Source of the DNA: an uncultured Alphaproteobacteria bacterium | Lineage (GTDB): Bacteria; Pseudomonadota; Alphaproteobacteria; HIMB59; GCA-002718135 | Direction of reading: 5' to 3' | NCBI GenBank assembly: GCA_902620425.1 | Contig: CACNHX010000006.1 | Coordinates: 1 to 64,000, forward strand | Length of the DNA stretch: 64,000 bases | Part shown: one piece after another, positions 11,183 to 21,802 of the stretch | Layout: each line of letters begins with the position of its first letter | Position numbering within the stretch: position 1 is the first letter of the stretch | The notes under the pieces: generated by a model | The model's database searches: none | The model's input: the letters and a program-made list of their open reading frames with translations, nothing else | What the model was told of the DNA's origin: nothing | Position numbers and translations under genes: made by a program

Positions 11183-12295
11183 TTAATTCCCAGATAGAAT
11201 TTTTAATTCTTCAATAACAGCATTGCCCATTTCTTGAGTTGAGATAATTTTTTCTGCTCCATCTTTTATATCAGCTGTTCTTAAACCTTTTAGTAATACA
11301 TTCTGTACAGCTTTCTCAATCATTTGACTATCTTCTTGCATATCAAAACTATATTTCAACATCATAGCGTAGCTCATGATCATTGCTAAAGGGTTTGCTT
11401 TAGATTGACCAGCTATATCTGGGGCACTACCATGAACGGGCTCATACATTGCTGCTCTAGTTCCATTTTCTTTAACTGGTCCAAGAGCTGCTGAAGGAAG
11501 CATTCCTAAAGATCCTGTTAGCATAGCTGCAGTATCACTTAAAAGATCGCCAAATAAATTATCTGTAAGTATAACATCAAATTGTTTTGGATAACGAACT
11601 AACTGCATTGCACAATTATCTGCAAGCATGTGTTCTAGATTAACAGCAGAATATTCCTTTTTATGTAAATCTGTTACGGTTTGTTTCCAAAATAAACCTG
11701 TTTCCATTACATTTGATTTTTCTACTGATGTAACTTTATTATTACGCAGCTTTGCTAGATCAAATGCCACTCGTGAAACTCTATTAACTTCTGATGTGGT
11801 ATACAGTTGAGTATCAACTGCCTTACTTTCAGTCTCACTAATTTTTGAGATACCTCTTGGTTGTCCAAAATATACACCACTTGTTAACTCTCTTATTATC
11901 AAAATATCTAATCCTTTAACAAGATCAGATTTTAAAGATGATGAATCTGAAAGAGCATCTAAAACAATCGCTGGTCTTAGATTAGCAAAGAGATCAAGGT
12001 CTTTTCTTAATCTTAATAAGGCTGCTTCAGGTCTTTTATCTCTTTCTACGTTATCCCATTTAGCACCTCCTACCGCACCAAATAATACTGCATCACAATC
12101 CATAGCTACTTGCATTGTTTCATCACTTATAGAATTACCTTCTTTATCGTATGCGGTACCACCAACTAATCTTTCAGAAATATCAAAAGATAAAGATTTA
12201 GTTTTTTCCATCCAATCAATGATTTTTAATACCTCAGCCATAACTTCATTGCCAATTCCATCACCAGGTAAAATTAAAATTTTTTTATTACTCAT
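11183..12295 (-). CDS. leuB: 3-isopropylmalate dehydrogenase
   Basis: ILPGDGIGNEVMAEV, NLFGDLLSDTAAMLTGSLGMLPSA. Confidence 0.96.
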   Translation of the reverse strand: MSNKKILILPGDGIGNEVMAEVLKIIDWMEKTKSLSFDISERLVGGTAYDKEGNSISDETMQVAMDCDAVLFGAVGGAKWDNVERDKRPEAALLRLRKDLDLFANLRPAIVLDALSDSSSLKSDLVKGLDILIIRELTSGVYFGQPRGISKISETESKAVDTQLYTTSEVNRVSRVAFDLAKLRNNKVTSVEKSNVMETGLFWKQTVTDLHKKEYSAVNLEHMLADNCAMQLVRYPKQFDVILTDNLFGDLLSDTAAMLTGSLGMLPSAALGPVKENGTRAAMYEPVHGSAPDIAGQSKANPLAMIMSYAMMLKYSFDMQEDSQMIEKAVQNVLLKGLRTADIKDGAEKIISTQEMGNAVIEELKILSGN

Positions 12296-12301
12296 TTTTG
12301 A

Positions 12302-12904
12302 CTAAACTATCCAAGGTTGGATACTGTGTATATTTTCTTCGTGAACATCAATTTTTTTATTTTTTTGGAGCGTCAAACCAATATCATCCAAACCCTCTAG
12401 CAAACATTTTTTTCGAAATGCATCAATTTCAAATTCTATTGTTTTATCATTTTGATAAGTGATTTTTTGATTTTCTAAATCAACTGAAACATCATTTTTA
12501 TTTTCTGCTTCGTTCATTAATATATCTACCTTTTGTTGATCTAATTTAATTGGCAGTATTCCATTTTTAAAACAATTATTATAGAAAATATCTGCGAAGC
12601 TTGGTGCAATTATTGACTTAAAACCAAAATCTAAAAGTGACCATGGTGCATGCTCTCTACTTGATCCACAACCAAAATTTGCCCCAGCAATTAAAATTGT
12701 TGAAGTTTTATAAGGGTCCCAATTAAGAACAAAATCATTCTTTATGTTACCTTGAATATCGTATCTTAATTCATGAAATAAGTTTTTTCCTAAACCAGAT
12801 CTCTTTATTGTTTTCAAAAATTGTTTTGGAATAATCATATCGGTATCGACATTAATCATTGGTAATGGTGCAGGGATACCAATTATTGTTTTAAATAATT
12901 CCAT
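12302..12904 (-). CDS. leuD: 3-isopropylmalate dehydratase small subunit
   Basis: NVDTDMIIPKQFLKTIKRSGLG, GANFGCGSSREHAPWSL. Confidence 0.96.
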   Translation of the reverse strand: MELFKTIIGIPAPLPMINVDTDMIIPKQFLKTIKRSGLGKNLFHELRYDIQGNIKNDFVLNWDPYKTSTILIAGANFGCGSSREHAPWSLLDFGFKSIIAPSFADIFYNNCFKNGILPIKLDQQKVDILMNEAENKNDVSVDLENQKITYQNDKTIEFEIDAFRKKCLLEGLDDIGLTLQKNKKIDVHEENIHSIQPWIV

Positions 12905-14308
12905 TTATAAATCCTCTGCTGTTGCAAAAGAACCTTTGATTGCAGAAGCAGCAGCTATTGCAGGACTAACAAGATGTGTTCTACCTTCTCTACCTTGTCT
13001 ACCTTCAAAATTTCTATTTGATGTTGATGCACATCTTTCTTGCGGTTTTAATTGATCTGGGTTCATAGCTAAACACATGGAGCAACCTGGTTCTCTCCAA
13101 TCAAATCCTGCTTCAATAAAAATTTTATCTAAACCTTCTTCTTCAGCTTGTTTTTTAACTAGACCTGAACCAGGAACAATCATTGAGTCTACAGAAACTT
13201 TTTTGCCCTCTACAACTTTGGCAACTTCTCTTAAATCCTCAATTCTTCCATTAGTGCAAGAGCCAATAAATACTTTATCAATTTTAATTTTTTGTATTTC
13301 TTGTTTTGGTTCTAAACCCATATATTCAAGAGAACGCTCCATAGCCTTCTTTCTATTTGGATTACTCTCTTCTTGAGGATTTGGTACTATACCATTTATA
13401 GCAACAACGTCTTGTGGGCTTGTGCCCCAAGTAATTTGTGGTGAAATATCTTTAGCATTAATTAAAATTTCTTCATCATATTTTGCACCCTCATCAGAAG
13501 GAAGGGATTTCCAAAATTCTACCGCTTTGTCCCAATTATCTCCCGATGGAGCATACGGTCTACCTTTAATATATTCAAAAGTTTTTTCGTCAGGAGCAAT
13601 TAAACCAGCTCTAGCACCTGCTTCAATACTCATATTACAGATTGTCATTCTTCCTTCCATAGAAAGAGAGGAAATTGCATTACCAGCATATTCAATAACA
13701 TAACCAGTTCCACCAGCTGTTCCTATTTTTCCTATTATATGAAGAATAATATCTTTTGCTGTAACACCTAAGTTTAATTTACCTTCAACAGAAATTCGCA
13801 TATTCTTTGCAGGTTTTTGAATCAAGGTCTGAGTAGCTAATACATGTTCAACTTCACTTGTGCCGATACCAAAAGCTAAGGCACCAAATGCTCCGTGTGT
13901 TGCTGTATGACTATCACCACAAACTATTGTCATACCTGGCTGAGTAATACCTTGTTCTGGTCCAACTATATGAACTATACCTTGTCTACTATCTAATAAT
14001 GGAAAAAGTGTAACATCAAAATCTTTGCAATTTTTTTCTAGTGTTTCAACTTGAATTCTACTTTCTTTATTTTCTATACCTTTAGATCTATCTGAAGTTG
14101 GGACATTATGATCAGCTACAGCAAAAGTACTTTGAGGCCTTCTAACTTTACGGTTATTATTTCTCAAACCTTCAAATGCTTGAGGGCTTGTAACTTCATG
14201 AACAAGGTGTCTATCAATATATATAAGACAAGTTCCATCTTCTTGTCTATCGACAAGATGATGTTCCCAAATTTTATCAAAAAGAGTTTTAGGATTATTT
14301 ATTGTCAT
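12905..14308 (-). CDS. leuC: 3-isopropylmalate dehydratase large subunit
   Basis: Aconitase-family motifs ([48 protein letters not shown]). Start set to [17 protein letters not shown]; the track start at 14353 adds 15 aa inside rplS. Confidence 0.95.
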   Translation of the reverse strand: MTINNPKTLFDKIWEHHLVDRQEDGTCLIYIDRHLVHEVTSPQAFEGLRNNNRKVRRPQSTFAVADHNVPTSDRSKGIENKESRIQVETLEKNCKDFDVTLFPLLDSRQGIVHIVGPEQGITQPGMTIVCGDSHTATHGAFGALAFGIGTSEVEHVLATQTLIQKPAKNMRISVEGKLNLGVTAKDIILHIIGKIGTAGGTGYVIEYAGNAISSLSMEGRMTICNMSIEAGARAGLIAPDEKTFEYIKGRPYAPSGDNWDKAVEFWKSLPSDEGAKYDEEILINAKDISPQITWGTSPQDVVAINGIVPNPQEESNPNRKKAMERSLEYMGLEPKQEIQKIKIDKVFIGSCTNGRIEDLREVAKVVEGKKVSVDSMIVPGSGLVKKQAEEEGLDKIFIEAGFDWREPGCSMCLAMNPDQLKPQERCASTSNRNFEGRQGREGRTHLVSPAIAAASAIKGSFATAEDL

Positions 14309-14900
14309 CCGATTTATTTTCGGCTGCTTTTTCCTCTTCTTTACTAGGTTCATCTGCAGCTTCTGCTTTAGATTCTTCTGCTGGTTTGGCTTCTGCTTCT
14401 TCAGCTTTTGTCTCTGCTTGTTTTACTTCTACCTCTTCAGCTTTTGTTTCATCTGCAGCATTTGTGTCTGTATCTGCAGTTTTTGTTTCTTCTACCGGAG
14501 GAGCCTCCTCTATATATTCATATTGATCAGCTTCATCACCCCTATCTTTATCTGCGATCCTTGCTTTCTTTCCAGATAATTCTCTTAAATAATATAGCTT
14601 AGCTCTTCTTACATCACCTTTTCGAACAACTTCAATTTTTTCTATTAATGGACTAAATAAAGGGAATACTCTTTCAACACCCTCTCCATGAGATATTTTT
14701 CTCACAGTAAAGTTAGAGTTTACTGAATTATTTTTTCTTGCAATACAAATACCTTCAAATGCTTGAAGTCTTGACTTACTTCCCTCAGTAATTCTTACAG
14801 TAACTTTTAGAGTATCTCCTGGACGAAAAGCTGGAACTCTTTTTTTGGAAGTTAACTTTTCAATTTGTTGTTTTTCAAATGTCTCTAATAAATTACTCAT
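14295..14900 (-). CDS. rplS: 50S ribosomal protein L19 with long acidic low-complexity C-terminal tail
   Basis: [33 protein letters not shown] ... [19 protein letters not shown]; Glu/Ala-rich tail. Confidence 0.95.
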   Translation of the reverse strand: MSNLLETFEKQQIEKLTSKKRVPAFRPGDTLKVTVRITEGSKSRLQAFEGICIARKNNSVNSNFTVRKISHGEGVERVFPLFSPLIEKIEVVRKGDVRRAKLYYLRELSGKKARIADKDRGDEADQYEYIEEAPPVEETKTADTDTNAADETKAEEVEVKQAETKAEEAEAKPAEESKAEAADEPSKEEEKAAENKSDDNK

Positions 14901-14901
14901 T

Positions 14902-15609
14902 TTATATTTCCTTTTTAAAAAGATCTGGTCTTAATTTTTTAGTTTTTTCAACCGATTTTTCTTTTCTCCATTTATCAATTTTTTCATGATGACCTGATGT
15001 TAAAACATCTGGAACTTCATGTTTATTTCCCTGAATATCTTCCCAGGTTTGTGGTCTGGTATAATGAGGATATTCAAGAAGATTATTAGAAAAAGATTCT
15101 TCTAATAAACTTTGTGGCTGCCCTAATACTCCAGGAATGAGACGAATACAACCTTCAACTAACACCTGAGCAGCAATCTCACCACCAGAAAGGACGTAAT
15201 CACCAATACTTATTTCCTGAAAATCAAGAATTTCTATAGCTCTTTGGTCAACCCCTTCAAATCTACCGCATAAAATAAGCATTTCATCATGTTTTGATAA
15301 ATTATTAAGTTTGGCTTGAGATAATTTCTGACCTGACGGTGTTAGGAAAATTTTACAGTAATTCTCGGTTTTGAAAGTGATTGAATTTAATGCTTTTTCA
15401 ATCACATCTGGACGAATAACCATTCCAGGGCCTCCACCAAAAGGTTCGTCATCAACACTTCCTCTTTTGTCAATTCCAAAATTATGTAGATTGACTATCT
15501 CGAGAGAAAATTTTTTATTGTTTAATGAATTTCCGATTACAGAATATCCTAGTGAACCAGGGAACATTTCAGGATAACAGGTTAAAATTACTACTCTCAT
15601 TTTAATCAA
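14902..15609 (-). CDS. trmD: tRNA (guanine-N1)-methyltransferase (start may be 15600)
   Basis: [49 protein letters not shown]. Confidence 0.96.
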   Translation of the reverse strand: MIKMRVVILTCYPEMFPGSLGYSVIGNSLNNKKFSLEIVNLHNFGIDKRGSVDDEPFGGGPGMVIRPDVIEKALNSITFKTENYCKIFLTPSGQKLSQAKLNNLSKHDEMLILCGRFEGVDQRAIEILDFQEISIGDYVLSGGEIAAQVLVEGCIRLIPGVLGQPQSLLEESFSNNLLEYPHYTRPQTWEDIQGNKHEVPDVLTSGHHEKIDKWRKEKSVEKTKKLRPDLFKKEI

Positions 15610-16108
15610 GAATACCAGGTATTGGATCAGCTATAATTTCTTTTTTATTGATATTAACTGATAAAATATTTGTTTTATCAAAGGGTATAAGAGTAAGTTT
15701 GGTATTATATTTGACTTCTAATAAATCACCTGCCCCAAAATTTTGAACACTTAAAACTTTTCCAATGCTAGTATTGTCTTTTAAGAAAATCATGCATTCG
15801 ATTAGATCGTTTATATAAAACTCGTTATCTTTTGTTTTTGGAAAAAAGTTCTTATTTGAAAAAATTTTTTGACCTTTAAGCTCTAAAACATCTTCTCTAG
15901 AAAAGTATTTTTCAACTTGAACAACACACTTATTATTTTTGAATGAAATATTTTTAAAATTCCAAGCAACTGAACCATCAAAATTATAATAGTTTTTTAA
16001 ATCTTTAAAAACTTCAAAAGAGGAAGTCATCATATTAACTTTTATTTCACCTTTTAATCCTAAAGGAGATCCAAACTGACCAACAAGAATAATATCTTTA
16101 TTACTCAA
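15602..16108 (-). CDS. rimM: Ribosome maturation factor RimM
   Basis: [42 protein letters not shown]. Confidence 0.92.
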   Translation of the reverse strand: MSNKDIILVGQFGSPLGLKGEIKVNMMTSSFEVFKDLKNYYNFDGSVAWNFKNISFKNNKCVVQVEKYFSREDVLELKGQKIFSNKNFFPKTKDNEFYINDLIECMIFLKDNTSIGKVLSVQNFGAGDLLEVKYNTKLTLIPFDKTNILSVNINKKEIIADPIPGILD

Positions 16109-16122
16109 AACAAAAATTGATT

Positions 16123-16692
16123 TTATTCTTTTTTAGCTTCTGCTTCTTCTGCTTTTGGTTCCTCAGCAGGTTGTGCATCTTCAGCTGGCTTAGCTTCTAC
16201 TTCTTCTGCTTTTGGTTCCTCAGCAGGTTGTGAATCTTCAGCTGGCTTAGCTTCTACTTCTTCTGCTTTTGGTTCCTCAGCAGGTTGTGAATCTTCAGCT
16301 GGCTTAGTTTCTGCTTCTTCTGCTTTTGGTTCTTCTGCTGCAGCTTTCGCAGCTTCTTCTTTTTCTTTAGCAGCAGCCAAACGTTCCTGTGCTTTTTTCT
16401 TAGGTAGATGTTTTTTTGTTTTTTCAGTAATAACTGGTTTTTCCATCACACCAAGATTGCTTAGAAAAATTGAAATTCTATCTGATGGTTTTGCTCCTTT
16501 TGCAATCCATTCCTTAGCTTTATCTAAATCCATTTTAACTCTATCAGCGCTATCCTTTGGAAGCATTGGGTTATAAGTTCCAATTTGATCTATAAATTTT
16601 CCATCTCTAGCTCTTCTAGAATCAGCAACTACTATTCTATAAAATGGTCTTTTCTTTGCACCACTTCTTGATAATCTTATTCTTACTGGCAT
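16123..16692 (-). CDS. rpsP: 30S ribosomal protein S16 with acidic repeat C-terminal tail
   Basis: [43 protein letters not shown]; tail of [19 protein letters not shown] repeats. Confidence 0.96.
   Translation of the reverse strand: MPVRIRLSRSGAKKRPFYRIVVADSRRARDGKFIDQIGTYNPMLPKDSADRVKMDLDKAKEWIAKGAKPSDRISIFLSNLGVMEKPVITEKTKKHLPKKKAQERLAAAKEKEEAAKAAAEEPKAEEAETKPAEDSQPAEEPKAEEVEAKPAEDSQPAEEPKAEEVEAKPAEDAQPAEEPKAEEAEAKKE
16140..16335. repeat. 57-bp in-frame tandem repeat (about 3.3 copies) within rpsP tail
   Basis: TCTGCTTTTGGTTCnTC recurs at 16148, 16205, 16262 and 16319, exactly 57 bp apart; encodes 19-aa unit [19 protein letters not shown]. Confidence 0.92.
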
Positions 16693-16704
16693 TTTATTTC
16701 CTTT

Positions 16705-18069
16705 CTAATTTATGTTTGGAGGAAGATTTCCTTGTAATTTTTGCATTAAATCACTGGGAATTCCTCCTTTGCCCATTGATTTCATTCTCTTCATCATTTT
16801 TTGTGATTGGAGAAACTGTTTTAATAACCTGTTAACGTCTTGAACTTTTGTTCCAGATCCTTTTGAAATTCTAATTTTACGTGAAGCCTTTATAATATCT
16901 GGATCAGCCCTTTCTTTTTTCGTCATTGAACCGATTATAGCTATCTGTTTATCAATCATTGAATTAGAAATTTTATTTTCTGCCATTAACTTCTGTGCCT
17001 TTGAAACACCTGGCATCATAGAAAGTAAACCGGAGACTCCACCCATTTTACCCATTTGCTTTAATTGATTGGCAAAATCTTCAAGATCAAATTTTCCTTT
17101 AGCGATCTTTTTTGCCATATCTTCCATTTCTTCTTTATCAATATTTTCAGCAGCCTTTTCGACAAGAGATACAATATCTCCCATGCCTAAAATTCTTTGT
17201 GCAATTCTTTCAGGATGGAAAGGTTCAAAATTTTCTACTTTCTCACCTAGTCCTATAAATTTTATAGGAGAGTTTGTTATCGATTTAATTGATAGTGCTG
17301 CACCACCTCTGCTATCACCATCTATTCGAGTTAAAATTGATCCAGTAATATTTATTGCATCACTAAAACTTTTAGCTACATTTGCAGCATCTTGTCCTGT
17401 TAGAGCATCTGCTACTAATAATGTTTCGTCAGGTTTAAACTTATTTTCAATTTCTATTAATTCACTCATTAACTTTTTATCTACAACTTGTCGTCCAGCA
17501 GTGTCTAAAATAAGAATATCAAATAAATTTTTTTGAGCATAGTCTATAGAATCATCAACAATATTACTGACTGATGATAGATTATGACTAAAGAAATCTG
17601 AGCCGGTTTCTTCAGCTAATACTTTTAATTGTTCTTGTGCTGCTGGTCGATAAATGTCTGCTGATGCTAATAAAATTTTTTTCTTTGAAGACTTCTTTAA
17701 CAAATAGGAAAGTTTTGCAATTGATGTTGTTTTACCAGATCCTTGTAATCCACAAAATAATATTTTAGTTAATTGAGAAGAAGATAAATTTAGAGATTTA
17801 TTTTCTGATCCAAGAATTTTTACAAGCTCATCTTGCACAAGCTTTATGATCATTTGATCTGGCTTGACAGATTTGAGAATTTCTTTTCCTAAAATGTTTG
17901 ACTTGATGGAATTTATAAATTCTTTTACTACAACTAAGGAAACATCTGCCTCTAAAAGAGCAATTCTAATTTCACGTAATGTAATTTCAAGATCTGTTTC
18001 TGATATAACAGCCTTACCCCGAATACTTTGGACAATTTTTTCAAATTTTGTGTTCAGTGTATCAAACAT
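16705..18069 (-). CDS. ffh: Signal recognition particle protein Ffh
   Basis: GLQGSGKTTSIAKL, ILDTAGRQ, TRIDGDSRGGAALS, M-domain. Start set to MFDTLNTKFEKIVQSIRGK; track start at 18129 adds 20 non-homologous residues. Confidence 0.95.
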   Translation of the reverse strand: MFDTLNTKFEKIVQSIRGKAVISETDLEITLREIRIALLEADVSLVVVKEFINSIKSNILGKEILKSVKPDQMIIKLVQDELVKILGSENKSLNLSSSQLTKILFCGLQGSGKTTSIAKLSYLLKKSSKKKILLASADIYRPAAQEQLKVLAEETGSDFFSHNLSSVSNIVDDSIDYAQKNLFDILILDTAGRQVVDKKLMSELIEIENKFKPDETLLVADALTGQDAANVAKSFSDAINITGSILTRIDGDSRGGAALSIKSITNSPIKFIGLGEKVENFEPFHPERIAQRILGMGDIVSLVEKAAENIDKEEMEDMAKKIAKGKFDLEDFANQLKQMGKMGGVSGLLSMMPGVSKAQKLMAENKISNSMIDKQIAIIGSMTKKERADPDIIKASRKIRISKGSGTKVQDVNRLLKQFLQSQKMMKRMKSMGKGGIPSDLMQKLQGNLPPNIN

Positions 18070-18090
18070 AAATCTCCAATAGCCTTTTAA

Positions 18091-18119
18091 CTCCAGGGCA
18101 CGAAACTCGTGGGCTAGAG
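18091..18119 (-). promoter_or_regulatory. Hairpin in 5' leader of the ffh-rpsP-rimM-trmD-rplS operon
   Basis: Minus strand CTCTAG-CC-CACGA-GTT-TCGTG-CC-CTGGAG: nested 6-bp (one GU) and 5-bp stems, about 21 nt upstream of ffh ATG. Confidence 0.45.
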
Positions 18120-18266
18120 TACCTATCACAATTGTAACAAGCTCAATTCGTTTACAAATATAGGATTTGTTGGTGACCCTCTATTAGCTGAATAATTGAA
18201 AGTCAAGTATTCTTAAATTTCCCATATTTACTGAGATTTATCGATAAATTAGGTTATAAAACAAAT

Positions 18267-19085
18267 ATGCAAAAAGTAGACTTTATAAAGATGCATGGGC
18301 TTGGGAACGATTTTGTTATCATAGATAAAAGGTCTAACAATATCGCAATTACTGAAGATATTATTAAAAGACTCAGTGACAGAAGAACTGGAGCAGGATG
18401 TGATCAATTAATCACAATTAATAATACAAGTAATCAAAGTGCTGATGCTGAAATTGAAATTTTTAATCCTGGTGGTGATAGAGCCGAAGCTTGTGGTAAT
18501 GGAACACGCTGCGTAGCAAAAATACTATTTGATGAAGATTCAAATAAAGAAATTTTACAAATTCAATCTGATGCAGGCATATTAGAATCAAAAAAAATAG
18601 ATAACAATATAAGTGTCAACATGGGTTCAATAAAGAATACTTGGGATAAAATTCCTTTAAGCAAAGAAGTCGATACAATGAATATACCAATTTCAATTGA
18701 TGGATATAGTAATGGGGTTGCTGTTAATGTAGGTAATCCACATGTAGTTTTTTTTGGGAAATCGATCAAAGATACAAATCTTGAAAGTATAGGTCCTAAA
18801 ATAGAAAATCATGAACTCTTTCCAAAAAAAACTAATGTTGAAATAGTTGAAGTTATTAATTCAAATTTAATTGAAATGAGAGTTTGGGAACGTGGAGTTG
18901 GAATCACGTTAGCTTGTGGTAGTGGTGCCTGTGCAGCTGTATATGCGGCGTGGAAAAAAGGATTAATTGAAAATAACGCTGAAGTGAAACTTGAAAAAGG
19001 ATCACTGCACATAAATATAGTTAATAATGAATCTATTATGACAGGACCTGCAGAAATAAGTTATCGAGGTAGTTTAGAAATATAA
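18267..19085 (+). CDS. dapF: Diaminopimelate epimerase
   Basis: KMHGLGNDFVIID, EACGNGTRCVAK, ITLACGSGACAA. Confidence 0.97.
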   Translation: MQKVDFIKMHGLGNDFVIIDKRSNNIAITEDIIKRLSDRRTGAGCDQLITINNTSNQSADAEIEIFNPGGDRAEACGNGTRCVAKILFDEDSNKEILQIQSDAGILESKKIDNNISVNMGSIKNTWDKIPLSKEVDTMNIPISIDGYSNGVAVNVGNPHVVFFGKSIKDTNLESIGPKIENHELFPKKTNVEIVEVINSNLIEMRVWERGVGITLACGSGACAAVYAAWKKGLIENNAEVKLEKGSLHINIVNNESIMTGPAEISYRGSLEI

Positions 19086-19088
19086 TTT

Positions 19089-20348
19089 ATGAAAAATAAA
19101 AACTACGTAGTCAATCTAGGTTGTAGATTGAATATTTATGAAGGTGAAATTATTAAAAACCATCTTAAAACAAATAATTTAAATAATGTTACAGTCATAA
19201 ATTCATGTGCAGTAACTGAAGAAGCTGAGAAAAAAGTTTCTTATGAAATTAGAAAGGCAAAAAAAAATTTTCCTAATAATAAAATAGTAGTTACAGGATG
19301 TGCAGCTCAAATCAATCCATTAAAATATAAAGATTTAAAAGAAGTAGACTCAGTAATTGGGAACACAGAAAAATTAGAAACTTTAACATGGAAAAATATT
19401 GATCAGTCAAAAAATCTTAAAGTAGGAAATATATTAGAAGAAAGTAAAACAGTACCTAATTCAATTGAAAAATTTGAAGGAAAATCTAGAGCTTATATTG
19501 AAATACAACAAGGTTGTAACCATCGCTGTACTTTTTGTATTATTCCATTTGGCAGGGGCAATAATAGAAGTGTACCTGCTGGAGAGATAGTAAATAAAAT
19601 AAAAAAAATTGTTAGCAATGGATATAATGAAGTAGTCTTAACGGGAGTAGATATAACTGATTATGGAAAAGATCTTCCAGCAAAACCGACTTTTTCTAAC
19701 TTAATTAAAAGAATTCTAAAATTAGTACCTGAATTAAGACAGCTGCGTTTGTCTTCAATTGACTGCGCTGAAATAGACGAAGATTTTTGGGATGTTTTAA
19801 AGGACGAAAGATTGATGCCTCATTTTCATATAAGTTTACAAGCTGGAAACAATTTAATTTTGAAAAGAATGAAAAGAAGACATTCAAGGGAAATGGCAAT
19901 TAATTTTTGTAAGAAAGTTTTATCTATTAGGAAAGATGCAACATTTGGTGCTGATATAATTGCCGGTTTTCCAACAGAGACAGAAACAATGTTTCAAGAT
20001 TCAATGAAACTAGTTGATGAGTGTAATTTAACTCATCTTCATATTTTTCCTTATTCACCAAGAGAAAACACTCCTGCATCTAGAATGCCTCAAGTTCAAA
20101 AAAATATTATCAAAGATAGAGCAAGAAGACTTAGAGAAAAAGGTGTTGAAAAATTAAAACAACATTTAAAAAAAAATATTGGAAAGAAGGAACAAATTTT
20201 AATTGAAAGTAGAAAAGAAAATTTTTCACTTGGAAAAGATCAGCATTTTTTAAAAGTAAAACTTGAAGAAGAGTTTAAAGAGGGAAATATAATTTCCTGT
20301 ATATACACTGGCGTAGAAAATGATACGTTATTAGCAAGAATAGCATGA
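19089..20348 (+). CDS. mtaB: tRNA (N6-threonylcarbamoyladenosine) methylthiotransferase
   Basis: NLGCRLNIYEGE, radical SAM IQQGCNHRCTFCIIPFGRGNNRSV, TRAM-like C-terminus; dapF-mtaB-ftsY order. Confidence 0.94.
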   Translation: MKNKNYVVNLGCRLNIYEGEIIKNHLKTNNLNNVTVINSCAVTEEAEKKVSYEIRKAKKNFPNNKIVVTGCAAQINPLKYKDLKEVDSVIGNTEKLETLTWKNIDQSKNLKVGNILEESKTVPNSIEKFEGKSRAYIEIQQGCNHRCTFCIIPFGRGNNRSVPAGEIVNKIKKIVSNGYNEVVLTGVDITDYGKDLPAKPTFSNLIKRILKLVPELRQLRLSSIDCAEIDEDFWDVLKDERLMPHFHISLQAGNNLILKRMKRRHSREMAINFCKKVLSIRKDATFGADIIAGFPTETETMFQDSMKLVDECNLTHLHIFPYSPRENTPASRMPQVQKNIIKDRARRLREKGVEKLKQHLKKNIGKKEQILIESRKENFSLGKDQHFLKVKLEEEFKEGNIISCIYTGVENDTLLARIA

Positions 20349-21265
20349 GTTTGTTCTCAATATTTAAAGATAAGTTAAGTAAAACTTCAAATATACTTTC
20401 TTTTAATATTGTAGAGATTTTAAAAAACAAAAAAATAGACGATTTAACTTTAGAAGAATTAGAAAATGTTCTTATTTCATCTGATATTAGTTTGGATGTT
20501 GTAAACCAACTAATAGATTCTATAAAAAAAATAAAAATTTCAAATAATGATGAAATAAAAAATGTACTAGAAATCTTAGCTCAAAATATAGAAAGTATAT
20601 TACTTCCAAGAGAACATGTTCTGATAAATGAAAAAAATGATGAAAAGAAAATATTAATATTTGTTGGAGTAAACGGAAGTGGAAAGACAACCACTATTGG
20701 TAAAATTGCAAATAAAATTTTGTCAAATAAAAAAATTCTGATTGCGGCTTGTGATACATTTAGGGCAGCAGCTGTTGAGCAGTTGGAAAATTGGGCAAAA
20801 AAAAATAATAATGGTTTTATCTCTGGAAAAAGTAATCAAGATCCAGCAAGCGTAGCGTATCAGGCAACTGAAAAATTTGGAAAAGAAAATTATGATTTTT
20901 TACTTATAGATACTGCTGGAAGATTATCAAATAATACTAACCTCATTAATCAGCTAATTAAATTGAAGAATGTTATCTCAAAAGTTAATTCCTCTTTTAA
21001 TATTGAAACTGTATTAGTTTTAGATGGAACAAATGGTTCGAACATGATTAAGCAAGTGGAAATCTTTGGAAATGAACTTAATGTATCAAGTCTTATAATA
21101 ACTAAATTGGATGGAACAGCAAAAGGTGGAGCATTAATTTCAATTGCAAATAAATTTGAAATCCCTATAAGTTATGTTGGTCTTGGAGAAAGTATTGAGG
21201 ACCTTGTTAGCTTTAATTCTCAAAACTTTGCTAGGTCTATTTTAAATCTAGAAGAACAAAAATGA
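20345..21265 (+). CDS. ftsY: Signal recognition particle receptor FtsY
   Basis: GVNGSGKTTTIGKIA, AACDTFRAAAVEQL, LIDTAGRLSNN, ITKLDGTAKGGALIS. Confidence 0.95.
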   Translation: MSLFSIFKDKLSKTSNILSFNIVEILKNKKIDDLTLEELENVLISSDISLDVVNQLIDSIKKIKISNNDEIKNVLEILAQNIESILLPREHVLINEKNDEKKILIFVGVNGSGKTTTIGKIANKILSNKKILIAACDTFRAAAVEQLENWAKKNNNGFISGKSNQDPASVAYQATEKFGKENYDFLLIDTAGRLSNNTNLINQLIKLKNVISKVNSSFNIETVLVLDGTNGSNMIKQVEIFGNELNVSSLIITKLDGTAKGGALISIANKFEIPISYVGLGESIEDLVSFNSQNFARSILNLEEQK

Positions 21266-21801
21266 AGTCAGTTTATAAATTATTAATTGATATAGGACCG
21301 CTTGCTGTATTCTTTATTTTTTATACAAGAAGTGGTCTTCAAGAAGCAATACTTCCTCTTATGATTGCAACTGTAATTTCAGTAATCATTTCATATATAC
21401 TTGAGAAAAAAATACCAATTATGCCAACTCTTGGGGCTGCGATAGTATTAATATTTGGAGGTCTAACAATTTATTTTGACAATGAAATTTTTATTAAAAT
21501 GAAACCAACAATAATAAATATGGTTTTCGCATTAATTTTATATGGAGGAGTGATTGTTAAAAAACCTCTTTTAAAGTATCTTTTAGGTGCTGCACTTAAA
21601 CTAGAAGAAGATGGATGGAGAATATTAACTCAAAGGTGGATTGCTTTTTTTGTTGCACTTGCTGTTTTAAATGAAATTGTTTGGAGAACACAAAGTACTG
21701 ATGTTTGGGTAAATTTTAAAGTTTTTGGTATCTTGCCAATTACGTTTATTTTTACGATGACACAATTCCCTTTAATTAAAAAATATCAAATTGAAGATTA
21801 A
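21262..21801 (+). CDS. yciB: Intracellular septation protein A
   Basis: GPLAVFFIFYTRSG, W..LTQRWIAFFVALAVLNEIVWR. Confidence 0.92.
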   Translation: MKSVYKLLIDIGPLAVFFIFYTRSGLQEAILPLMIATVISVIISYILEKKIPIMPTLGAAIVLIFGGLTIYFDNEIFIKMKPTIINMVFALILYGGVIVKKPLLKYLLGAALKLEEDGWRILTQRWIAFFVALAVLNEIVWRTQSTDVWVNFKVFGILPITFIFTMTQFPLIKKYQIED

Positions 21802-21802
21802 G

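Noticed and set aside
14302-14602. Two plus-strand Ser/Leu-rich ORFs (74 and 64 aa)
   Set aside because: Antisense shadows of the low-complexity rplS tail.
17069-17536. 155-aa plus-strand ORF
   Set aside because: Antisense to ffh core domains; no family features.
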